Source: Candidatus Omnitrophota bacterium (lineage in GTDB: Bacteria; Omnitrophota; Gorgyraeia; Duberdicusellales; 4484-171). From it: a DNA stretch of 57,367 nt. The DNA is taken from positions 1-57,367 of the forward strand of contig JALOCC010000007.1 of NCBI GenBank assembly GCA_023227945.1, given 5' to 3'. Within the stretch, counting starts at the first letter, position 1; each line of letters begins with the position of its first letter. The notes beneath the pieces are model-generated. The model saw only the letters and a list, made by a program, of their open reading frames with translations, was not told the origin of the DNA and ran no database searches. Both the position numbers and the translations under genes were made by a program. Below, piece by piece: positions 30,041 through 37,413 of this stretch.

Positions 30041-31285
30041 TTATCCGTGATCATCTGCGTATTTCTCCAAAACACACGCACTATTATACCCTCCAGGGCC
30101 GAAAGAAACAACTAAAGCTAATTTTACATCCTTTTTCTGCGCTTTATTGGGAACACAATCAATATCACATTCCGGGTCTTTTTCTTTGTAGTTTATTGTA
30201 GGCGGGATTATGCCGCTCTTCATCGCTCCGATGCAAGAAGCTATCTGCAAAACTGAGGCTGCAGAAAGCGTTTCTCCCAGCATTGATTTTATAGAACTTA
30301 CTGGTATCCTTGAAAGGTTATCGCCAAAAATTTTCTGTAAAACTTTCACTTCCGTCTTATCCATTTCAAATGAAGAATTGGCACAGCTTGAAATATAATC
30401 AATATCAGTTGTAGCCACACCTGCCTCATCTAAAACTTTTACTATTGCTTTTTCAAGGCCTTCTCCATCCGGATGAATTCTTGCTATCTTAAAACCATCA
30501 AAATAGCACGCGACACTTCGTATCTTCGCTAAAATTTCAGCCTGACGCGCTTGTGCGGTTTCAGGATGCTCTATAGAAAAAACCGCAGCCGCTTCTGAAA
30601 ACATTGGCCCATTTCTGCGCTTGTCAAACGGGCAACTAATCATTTGCCCGTTTATTCCTGCCATATAACCTAATTTATAGAAACCAAAAAATAAAGAAAG
30701 CGCGAGCGCCTCAACCGCCCCGCAAAAAACCGTTTTGGCTTTACCTGTCTCAAGCATCATAAGCGAATACTTTAAAGCTTGTAGGCCGGAAGTATAGCCT
30801 GTGCTTACAGAAGCATTAAACCCTTGAATATTAAAACGGATAGACACTTGAGAAGAAGCTGCATTTAAAACAGTTGAGGGAAAAAGCGCGGGATTTGAAA
30901 AATCCAATCCTTCCTTAAAAACTTCTCTGTCGAATTCAATCATAGACCATAAATGCGGAAAAGTTGTACCGGTTACAACTCCGATGTCGTCAGTGTTTGA
31001 TTCGGTTATTGCGAGTTTGGCATCATCAAGTGCTAATTTTGCCGCTGTCATCAAAAACAGTGAACTTCTGTCTAAATTCCGCAGGCCTTTTGGGCCAAGA
31101 AACACTTTCGGGTCGAAATTCTTTATTTCCCCTGCGCAATTGACGGAAAATTTCTCCGTTGAAAAAGACTCAATATTTGAAATCGCAGAACGGCCTTCTT
31201 CAAGCGACTTCCAAAACGCCTCTTTTCCTATACCATTAGGGCTAACTATGCCTAACGAACTTATGACGAACTCCTGCTGTCTCAT
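30041..31285 (-). CDS. Ketosynthase homologue without catalytic residues (KS-beta/chain-length-factor-like)
   Basis: 414 residues, clearly of the FabF fold (FVISSLGIVSPNGIGKEAFW; VPVSSIKSMLG-like end). The triad is gone: Tyr164 (STGYTSG) replaces Cys, Cys301 (SSCANSS) replaces the first His and Glu338 (MLGETLS) replaces the second, while Lys333 is kept. This pattern fits a chain-length-factor partner of an active ketosynthase, as in type II polyketide and aryl-polyene clusters. It is the first gene of the cluster, with the intact ketosynthase four genes further on. Confidence 0.88.
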   Translation of the reverse strand: MRQQEFVISSLGIVSPNGIGKEAFWKSLEEGRSAISNIESFSTEKFSVNCAGEIKNFDPKVFLGPKGLRNLDRSSLFLMTAAKLALDDAKLAITESNTDDIGVVTGTTFPHLWSMIEFDREVFKEGLDFSNPALFPSTVLNAASSQVSIRFNIQGFNASVSTGYTSGLQALKYSLMMLETGKAKTVFCGAVEALALSLFFGFYKLGYMAGINGQMISCPFDKRRNGPMFSEAAAVFSIEHPETAQARQAEILAKIRSVACYFDGFKIARIHPDGEGLEKAIVKVLDEAGVATTDIDYISSCANSSFEMDKTEVKVLQKIFGDNLSRIPVSSIKSMLGETLSAASVLQIASCIGAMKSGIIPPTINYKEKDPECDIDCVPNKAQKKDVKLALVVSFGPGGYNSACVLEKYADDHG

Positions 31286-31383
31286 TTTAATATTTTATCT
31301 CTTTCTCGATCAACTAAAACCACCCTATTGGACAGAATGTATATGGGACTTAATTATTTTAACCTAAATTTACATTTTGTAAA

Positions 31384-31466
31384 CCCCATTAGAGAAAAAA
31401 TATATACCTGCTTTAACAAAACCTTTGAGTAAAAACAACATAAAAACCAATTCTCTAACGGGGTAA
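31384..31466. repeat. Inverted repeat CCCCATTAGAGAA / TTCTCTAACGGGG
   Basis: CCCCATTAGAGAA at 31384 and TTCTCTAACGGGGTAAAC at 31451 enclose about 54 AT-rich bases. Same element as 11711-11785. It lies in the 580-base gap between the KS-beta-like gene and the YgiQ-family gene, in which I see no coding sequence. Confidence 0.7.
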
Positions 31467-31473
31467 ACCCCAT

Positions 31474-31625
31474 AACGCGAATATTCGCGAATCTAACACG
31501 AATAGTCGCGAATGGTTTTTACCGCCTTTGTTTCTCATTCGTAGTTATCAGCATTTGATTAGCGTATATTCGTGTTTATACTTTATAAAACTATCAAGGT
31601 TTAAGTTCGCGTGCATTCGCGCTAC
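31474..31625. repeat. Run of ATTCGCGAATA-type repeats
   Basis: Contains a perfect 14-base palindrome CGCGAATATTCGCG (31476-31489), then AACACGAATAGTCGCGAATG, CGTATATTCGTG and GTTCGCGTGCATTCGCGCTA. The copies are scattered in both orientations over 150 bases. Confidence 0.6.
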
Positions 31626-31723
31626 CGTAAACGTTTTCATAAATACCCCCTAAAAGCATTGAATATATACATACAAAAATGTTATTTTTTATATAGGGCT
31701 CTCGTAAGAGGGCCAAAGCCACG

Positions 31724-31760
31724 GACCCTCTCTCCTTTACGGGGGGAGGGGTCTTTTTTT
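31724..31760 (+). terminator. Hairpin with T-run, plus strand, no gene before it
   Basis: GACCCTCTCTCC pairs with GGGGGAGGGGTC over 12 positions (with G-T pairs) and is followed by seven T. Oriented to end plus-strand transcription, but no plus-strand gene lies upstream within several kb. Either a stray repeat or the end of an unannotated RNA. Confidence 0.4.
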
Positions 31761-31762
31761 GT

Positions 31763-31868
31763 AGGTTACGAAGGTTACGGACGTTACGTTAATCCTTCTG
31801 CCTTCGGCAGAAGGATTAAGTTACGAATGTTACATTGAAATCACTTGATTGCTGTAACCTTCGTAACT
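31763..31868. repeat. GGTTACGAA-type fold-back with a nested palindrome
   Basis: Outer arms AGGTTACGAAGGTTACGG and GCTGTAACCTTCGTAACT. Within it, 31790-31818 is a perfect 29-base hairpin TAATCCTTCTGCC-TTC-GGCAGAAGGATTA. The second class of palindrome thus seems to be inserted into a fold-back. It abuts the end of the YgiQ-family gene. A related fold-back lies at 48298. Confidence 0.75.
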
Positions 31869-33642
31869 ATTTAAAGAAAACCCGGCCCAAATGTTCAGCC
31901 TTTAAAATCCTCAAAGCCTCAAGTACTAATTGCCTATTCTTGGGGTTCTTATGCTGAATAAGGGCTCTTTGCATTTTTCGCTCTTTAAATGTCTTTGCGC
32001 TATAAACATGCTCGGAAGTTATGGGGTTTACACCTGTATAGTAAAGGCAAGAGGCAAAAGTCATCGGCAAAGGTATAAAATCCTGAATCTGCTCAGGGTT
32101 AATTCTTCGCTTTGAAAGATATAAAGCAAGTTCAAGCGATTCTTTTAGGCCGGATGAAGGATGGCTCGCTATAAAATAATTAACGAGATACGTCTTTTTT
32201 TTAATCTTCATATTTATTTTATCGAGCTTTTTAAGGAATTTTTCATACGAAGAAACATATGGTTTATTCATATTTTTTAAAACCGCCTCAACTATATGCT
32301 CGGGTGCCACTTTCATCTGCCCGCTGATATTGAATTTGCAAACTTGGGTTAAATATTCTTCTGCATTGTCTTCGGTTAATAAATCATACCTGAAACCGCT
32401 GCTTATAAAAACATGTTTAACTCCGGGAATCTGCGCAATTTTTCTGTATAAATCAATGCTCTTTTTGTATCCCAATTCAAGATTTTTACATTGAGAAGGG
32501 TTTATACAATTTTTGTTTTCACAAAAGCCTTGTTTTGCCCAGCGCCTGCAGCTTGCCTGATACAAATTTGCCGTTGGCCCGCCGATATCGGTTATTGTCC
32601 CTTTAAAATTTGGCATTCGAGAAATCAATTTTGCTTCTTTTAAAATAGATTCTTCGCTGCGGCTTTGAATAATACGACCCTGGTGCATATAAAGCGAACA
32701 GAAACTGCACATACCGCAGCAGCCCCTGTGAGATGTTATCGAAAAACGCACGGTCTCAAAACCCTTGATTCCTCCAAGCTTGTTATATACAGGGTGCCCG
32801 CTTCGTGCGTAATTAAGTTCGTATATACGGTCGAGGTCCTCTGTTGATAGCGGATATGCCGGCGGCAGCTGTACGATAAATCTATCAGCATGCTTTTGAG
32901 CTATTGTTTTTGCGCTAAACGGGTTCATTTGAGAATAAATCTCGCGAAACGCCAAATTGTATTTATCTTTGTCCTCTTTTACTTCCTCAAAAGAAGGAAT
33001 AAGTTTATAATCTTCTAACAAAGTTAAATCTTTTCGTATAACTACTGTTCCGCGTATATCGTTGAGCGAATGAACGTTCTCTCCGCTTCTAAGGCGTTTT
33101 GCTATTTCGAGCGTTTGCATCTCCCCCATTCCGTAGACTAAAATATCGGCCTTTGAATCAAGAAGCACAGAGTGCCTTAACTCATTATCCCAATAGTCAT
33201 AATGAGATAGCCGGCGAAGACTGGCTTCGAGGCCACCGAGAATTATCGGGCAATCTTTATGAGCCTGTTTTACTTTGTTTGCGTAAACTATCAAAGCCCT
33301 GTCCGGCCGTAGACCTGCCCTTGAACCGGGAGAATAATCATCCACAGCTCTTGGGCGTTTGTTAGCCGTATAATTTGCAACCATCGAATCAACGTTACCG
33401 GAAGTAATCGCAAAGAAAAGTTTAGGCCGGCCTAACTTTAAAAAATCATCCGTGCTTCGCCAGTTAGGCTGGGCAATAATGCCAACCTTAAAACCCTCTG
33501 CCTCAAGAACGCGTCCTACAACAGCAGCGCCGTAAGAAGGGTGGTCCACATAAGCGTCTCCGGTGACCAGGATTATGTCAAGCTCAGCCCATCCCCGCTT
33601 TTTGAAATCGTGTTTTGAAACCGGTAAAAATTCGCTATTCAT
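31867..33642 (-). CDS. YgiQ-family radical SAM protein
   Basis: 591 residues. An N-terminal B12-binding-like domain with AYVDHPSYGAAVVGRVLEAE is followed by the radical SAM core HRGCCGMCSFCSLYMHQGRI, and a C-terminal domain. Length and motifs agree with the UPF0313/YgiQ family, whose reaction is not settled. It stands alone between the acyl-chain cluster and the secreted-protein gene. No partner is suggested by the context. Confidence 0.94.
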   Translation of the reverse strand: MNSEFLPVSKHDFKKRGWAELDIILVTGDAYVDHPSYGAAVVGRVLEAEGFKVGIIAQPNWRSTDDFLKLGRPKLFFAITSGNVDSMVANYTANKRPRAVDDYSPGSRAGLRPDRALIVYANKVKQAHKDCPIILGGLEASLRRLSHYDYWDNELRHSVLLDSKADILVYGMGEMQTLEIAKRLRSGENVHSLNDIRGTVVIRKDLTLLEDYKLIPSFEEVKEDKDKYNLAFREIYSQMNPFSAKTIAQKHADRFIVQLPPAYPLSTEDLDRIYELNYARSGHPVYNKLGGIKGFETVRFSITSHRGCCGMCSFCSLYMHQGRIIQSRSEESILKEAKLISRMPNFKGTITDIGGPTANLYQASCRRWAKQGFCENKNCINPSQCKNLELGYKKSIDLYRKIAQIPGVKHVFISSGFRYDLLTEDNAEEYLTQVCKFNISGQMKVAPEHIVEAVLKNMNKPYVSSYEKFLKKLDKINMKIKKKTYLVNYFIASHPSSGLKESLELALYLSKRRINPEQIQDFIPLPMTFASCLYYTGVNPITSEHVYSAKTFKERKMQRALIQHKNPKNRQLVLEALRILKAEHLGRVFFK

Positions 33643-33764
33643 TTTCTATTCGGTTAAGTCTTGGATTTATTTCGGAGGGTTTTTGAATGGCCGATTTTTA
33701 AAATGAAGGATTTAACTAAATATAATTAATATTTAGCGCTACGATTAAATACTTCAGAACACGA

Positions 33765-34949
33765 TTAGAAACAAAGAAAACCTAACGAATCGCTGCCTGC
33801 GCCCAAGGGATCTACATCCGGCCGGTAGGAAAAAAAAGATTCAGTGCTTATCATTAAGCATCCATTGGGCATATTACTACACGCATTACCTCCATTATCA
33901 TGATTTACATATAGTTTCTTACCGCCATCGTCATCATTATGGGTTACAATACAATAATTGCGAGCATAAGGCTCTAGTCGCAGCTGTAAAACTCCGGGAT
34001 GTGTCGTGTTGTCGCCCTTTTGCAGACAAATTCGATTGTCAGTAGAGCAATGCACTGAATTAGGGGGCCAACTTGCGCTATAGGGTAATAGCGACGTTGC
34101 ACCATCTACCGATGTAAATTCATACGCGTCCGACCGCCGCTGGATATGATATATTCCAGCGAATCCTATCATCAATCTCCATCTACTTCCATCATAATAA
34201 TTTATTCGCTGTGAGGACGTATTAAAAATAACAGAGCCCTGTGCCGGAGAAGAAATTGCATTTCTTTGCGCCTCTGTCATACGAGGCGGGAGAAAACCGC
34301 TAGTTGTTGAATTCACATCTAACTTTGCTTGCGGGCTGGTTGTGCCAATTCCCACATTGCCGGTATTTGTAATCCGCATGCGCTCGTGAGCCTCCAAAGA
34401 TCCGGCAGTATTAAACCGGATAGTGCCATTAGGGTCGCTCGCGGCTATTTCAATATTATCGGCGTAGCCGCCGCTGGAAGCATACAACATCATTGTATTA
34501 TCCATATAATTTTCGTTCGAATCATGAAAACCATAGATTGTAAGGTCACCATACAGATTTGGATCTGTCGAGTTTGCATCTTGAGAACGAAAGATAGCTA
34601 CCGCAGTTGAGGCATCTCCGGAAACAGAGTTAGTTGGCTTTCTGACTAGCAGGGCTGGGCCGGGTGCAAGCGGGTTTTCAGATAATGCTCCAAGCCTTGT
34701 CTGGCCCTCTACCGCTAAATCAATATTAGGAATTCCAGCGGCAGGACAGACTCCCTCCCAACAATACTGGGTGCTGTCAACATAATGTTCGCCTATTGCC
34801 ACTCTCTGAGCTCTTAATTCATTGTAAACTCCGAAAGGTGCGGGGTAATAAGTAGCAATAGTCACGGTTTCTTGATTTTGAGCTTGGGAAATTGGCAAGA
34901 AGGTTAGGGTTGAGATTAAGACAAAAATAAAAATAAGAATATTTCGCAT
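33765..34949 (-). CDS. Secreted surface protein with TYYPAPFGVYNEL motif
   Basis: 394 residues. A Sec signal (about 1-23, cleavage after ISQA) is followed by VTIATYYPAPFGVYNELRAQ, then a domain with ITNTGNVGIGTTSPQAKLDV and FLPPRMTEAQRNAISSPAQG, features of phage-tail-fibre/peptidase-chaperone-type surface proteins. The C-terminal half is Cys-containing and unrecognised. It has the best promoter in the window and a GGAGG site, so it is probably well expressed. I associate the TYYPAPFG motif with Omnitrophota. Function unknown; adhesin or surface-layer protein are options. Confidence 0.8.
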   Translation of the reverse strand: MRNILIFIFVLISTLTFLPISQAQNQETVTIATYYPAPFGVYNELRAQRVAIGEHYVDSTQYCWEGVCPAAGIPNIDLAVEGQTRLGALSENPLAPGPALLVRKPTNSVSGDASTAVAIFRSQDANSTDPNLYGDLTIYGFHDSNENYMDNTMMLYASSGGYADNIEIAASDPNGTIRFNTAGSLEAHERMRITNTGNVGIGTTSPQAKLDVNSTTSGFLPPRMTEAQRNAISSPAQGSVIFNTSSQRINYYDGSRWRLMIGFAGIYHIQRRSDAYEFTSVDGATSLLPYSASWPPNSVHCSTDNRICLQKGDNTTHPGVLQLRLEPYARNYCIVTHNDDDGGKKLYVNHDNGGNACSNMPNGCLMISTESFFSYRPDVDPLGAGSDSLGFLCF

Positions 34950-34996
34950 GCTTCTACCTCCGTTTTTATGAGTTTCAAGAGCTATGTTATAAATTA

Positions 34997-35025
34997 ATTT
35001 TATTCTAAAAGCAGTTACAAGTCAA
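34997..35025 (-). promoter_or_regulatory. Strong sigma-70-type promoter for the secreted surface protein
   Basis: On the reverse strand TTGACT, exactly 17 bases, TAAAAT. It lies about 50 bases before the ATG, which is preceded by ACGGAGGTAGAAGC. Closest match to consensus that I found. Confidence 0.7.
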
Positions 35026-35103
35026 GCATAAGAAGTTAACCGTTATTGGTATTTTCGACGATATCGATTAGCCTATTCAGAAACCTTAAGCGTTGCCGTG
35101 CTA

Positions 35104-36318
35104 CTATGATAAAACTTGCTTTATGGAATTTATTATAAATTGCGCATCTTTATTTTTTAAAAATACACTCGTGGATAAAGTTAATTGTCTTTCTGAAAAA
35201 TCGCACGCGTTTCCACAAACTTCACAAATAAGTTTATCTTTCAGGTAAGAGTAATCGCAAATAGCATTAAGATAAACGATTGAAACGCCAAGGCCGCAAT
35301 TTCCTACTTTTTTAAGCAGCTCGTTGCGTTTTTTTGCTTCATCAAAAAGCACTACCAAAAAAGGATAAGTTACGTAAGTTTTTAGATCTCCCTGCATTAC
35401 CTTAACCCCTTTTATCGCGCGTAAAGCTTCGATGTAAAATAATGCTTTTTCTCTTTGCTGTGAGATTTCGTTTTCCAGGCGATAAAAACTCTTATGCCCC
35501 AGTAATTTTCTAAATCCGGAGACGCTATGGGTATCGAAATTAGTATCATATTCCTCACCGAATGCTTTAACCGGATTTTTACCTAAATTCCAAAAAATCT
35601 GCGGTAATTTAAAAACAAACCAGAAAAGTTGGGGCCGGTAAAAAATCCAGTAACCCAAGAGTTCGATTATTTTTATAATCTCTGAAAAATAGTTTTTGCG
35701 AACAATTTGTTTTATGGTATTTGCAACAACTTCTGAATGCTCTTTTCTATTTACAACAAGCACTCCTCCTTCGTATATCGTAAGGCCTTTTCCCCTGCAA
35801 AGGCTGAAAAAAGAAAAGTCACTGAGGGTTCCACATTTTTTTTCTTTATATTTTGCTCCTAATGCGTGAGCGCAATCTTCTATGGTAAATATTTTATGGA
35901 CTTCGGCTATTTCATTTATCCTGTCAAAGTCTAACGCAATGCCTCCCAGATGAACTACAACTATAGCCAGGATATCGCTGTCTGTCGAGCATAAAGCTTT
36001 AAGGCAATCGTAATTAAAATCAAAACTATCTTTATTTATATCGCATACTTTAATACGTAAGCCGGATTTTTGCGCGGCGAGTGCAACCAACGGGCATACA
36101 TAGGAAGGTATGATTACGGTTTTTTTGGGAGATATTTTTTTAAGCGATTCAAAAATAAGATATAAAGCTGCAGTGCCTGAATAGGTTATGTATAAATCGC
36201 TAACGCCAAGATAGTTTTTAAAATCTTCCTCTAAGCTGCCGGCGGTGCATTTAGAAAATAAATCCTTAATACGAAACGGCCAGCCGCTGGTTGGAGGGAT
36301 TTCTTTGAAAATAGACAT
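35104..36318 (-). CDS. DegT/DnrJ/EryC1/StrS-family aminotransferase-like protein
   Basis: 404 residues of the PLP-dependent sugar aminotransferase family: YITYSGTAALYLIFESL, PSYVCPLVALAA, IEDCAHALGAKYKEK and the internal-aldimine Lys177 in RGKGLTIYEGG. Members act on nucleotide-linked keto sugars for LPS, antibiotics or lipid decoration. A hydrophobic insert (about 215-245, LGYWIFYRPQLFWFVFKLPQ) is unusual and may give membrane association. It is divergent from two half-size EamA transporters. Confidence 0.82.
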   Translation of the reverse strand: MSIFKEIPPTSGWPFRIKDLFSKCTAGSLEEDFKNYLGVSDLYITYSGTAALYLIFESLKKISPKKTVIIPSYVCPLVALAAQKSGLRIKVCDINKDSFDFNYDCLKALCSTDSDILAIVVVHLGGIALDFDRINEIAEVHKIFTIEDCAHALGAKYKEKKCGTLSDFSFFSLCRGKGLTIYEGGVLVVNRKEHSEVVANTIKQIVRKNYFSEIIKIIELLGYWIFYRPQLFWFVFKLPQIFWNLGKNPVKAFGEEYDTNFDTHSVSGFRKLLGHKSFYRLENEISQQREKALFYIEALRAIKGVKVMQGDLKTYVTYPFLVVLFDEAKKRNELLKKVGNCGLGVSIVYLNAICDYSYLKDKLICEVCGNACDFSERQLTLSTSVFLKNKDAQFIINSIKQVLS

Positions 36319-36370
36319 AATTTTTAATTTAAATTAGATAAATTTGTATGAAACAGAATAATTTTATGAT

Positions 36371-36390
36371 AGAATAATTTTAATTATTCT
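36371..36390. promoter_or_regulatory. Palindrome in the divergent DegT/transporter promoter region
   Basis: AGAATAATT-TT-AATTATTCT: nine-base perfect arms with a two-base spacer. A half-copy, AGAATAATTTTATGA, lies 15 bases upstream. Placed between two divergent genes, it is a candidate operator, though AT-rich palindromes can arise by chance. Confidence 0.35.
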
Positions 36391-36421
36391 TTCTAGTTTA
36401 TATTATAACACCAAAAATTAG

Positions 36422-36835
36422 ATGTTTAGAAAAAGACTAACCTTAAAAATACTCTTGTTTCTTATTTTATCAGATATTCTGGAAACTTTCATACAATTCT
36501 GCTTTAAAAAAAGTACTATTCCTGTAACAGGCGTTAGTGTCACAAATTTAGCTGATGCCTTCGCTTTTATTAAAACAGTTTCTGTTTCGCCGTTTTTATG
36601 GCTGGGAATTTGCACTGTTTTAGTAATATTCGTTATCTGGTCAACAATACTTTCCAAAATCGACTTAAGCGTAGCTGTTCCGGTTGCAAGTTTTAGCTAT
36701 ATACTGGTGCCTTTATGCTCAATTATATTCCTGAAAGAAACAATCAGCCCGTTAAGATGGGTAGGTATATTTTTCATACTATCAGGGATACTACTTACTT
36801 CTTTAAGCAGTAAAGAAAAAATAAATGAATCCTAA
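36422..36835 (+). CDS. Half-size EamA/EmrE-like transporter (first of pair)
   Basis: 137 residues with four predicted membrane helices. The C-terminal segment VPVASFSYILVPLCSIIFLK then ETISPLRWVGIFFILSGI is the conserved end of EamA/small multidrug-resistance-type domains. Its end overlaps the next gene by 11 bases. Two-subunit transporters of this size include ArnE/ArnF, which flip lipid-linked aminoarabinose. The adjacent DegT aminotransferase makes a sugar-lipid flippase plausible, not proven. Confidence 0.78.
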   Translation: MFRKRLTLKILLFLILSDILETFIQFCFKKSTIPVTGVSVTNLADAFAFIKTVSVSPFLWLGICTVLVIFVIWSTILSKIDLSVAVPVASFSYILVPLCSIIFLKETISPLRWVGIFFILSGILLTSLSSKEKINES

Positions 36836-37208
36836 CATTTTACTTATTTTAGGTTTAGTTGCCATAAGCAACACTTTTGATACGGCGAGAGAGCTATTCT
36901 TAAAATCAGCCATTAATGGCCTGGATGCCGAAAGCCCAAGAAATATACGCAGCCTTATAAAGTTTATATCCGAGCTTTTAAGAAAGCGCAGAGTATGGTT
37001 AGGCTTTTTATGCAGTATACTTTCACTTCTTTTCTACCTGCTGGTTCTTTCGAAAGCTGACTTAAATTTTGCCTTTTCTTTAGACAGCATGCATTATATA
37101 TTTATAGCAGCCAGCGCTAAATTGATTTTAAAAGAAAAAGTAGGTGCCAGCCGCTGGTTTGGAACGTTGTTCGTTGTAATCGGAATAATTTTGGTTACGT
37201 TGAGTTAA
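36825..37208 (+). CDS. Half-size EamA/EmrE-like transporter (second of pair)
   Basis: 127 residues, four predicted membrane helices, ending with YIFIAASAKLILKEKVGASR then WFGTLFVVIGIILVTL. It is a partner of the preceding gene, expressed by overlapping reading frames. Together they would form an antiparallel heterodimer like other paired small transporters. The loop after helix 1 is longer and charged, which differentiates it from subunit one. Confidence 0.78.
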   Translation: MNPNILLILGLVAISNTFDTARELFLKSAINGLDAESPRNIRSLIKFISELLRKRRVWLGFLCSILSLLFYLLVLSKADLNFAFSLDSMHYIFIAASAKLILKEKVGASRWFGTLFVVIGIILVTLS

Positions 37209-37260
37209 TACGCAGATGATCACGGATGGTAAAAGCAGATGATAGCAGATAATAATATTT

Positions 37261-37365
37261 GTCAAACGGTTGCGGTTACGCAGCTCGTCACGGTTGCGTT
37301 TTACGTAAGACGTCTGACGAATGACGAAACGAGCTCGCCCGCCGAAGGCGGGCAGGCAACCGATG
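37261..37365. repeat. Gene-less fold-back of the GGTTGCG family with inserted palindrome
   Basis: The left arm AACGGTTGCGGTTACGCAGC continues TCGTCACGGTTGCG. The right arm has GACGAATGACGAAACGAGCT and GGCAACCGATGG. Between these two right-arm parts sits a perfect hairpin GCCCGCC-GAA-GGCGGGC (37337-37353). It is related to the arms of the cassette at 15023-15564 but has no gene. Confidence 0.7.
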
Positions 37366-37413
37366 GACGATTTACGATATACTAAATCTGTGTTAATCCG
37401 TTTAAATATGTGA

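Noticed and set aside
33716..33736. AT-only hairpin after the surface-protein gene as a terminator
   Set aside because: The stem CTAAATAT/ATATTTAG has almost no GC pairs and no T-run, so it is too weak to call.
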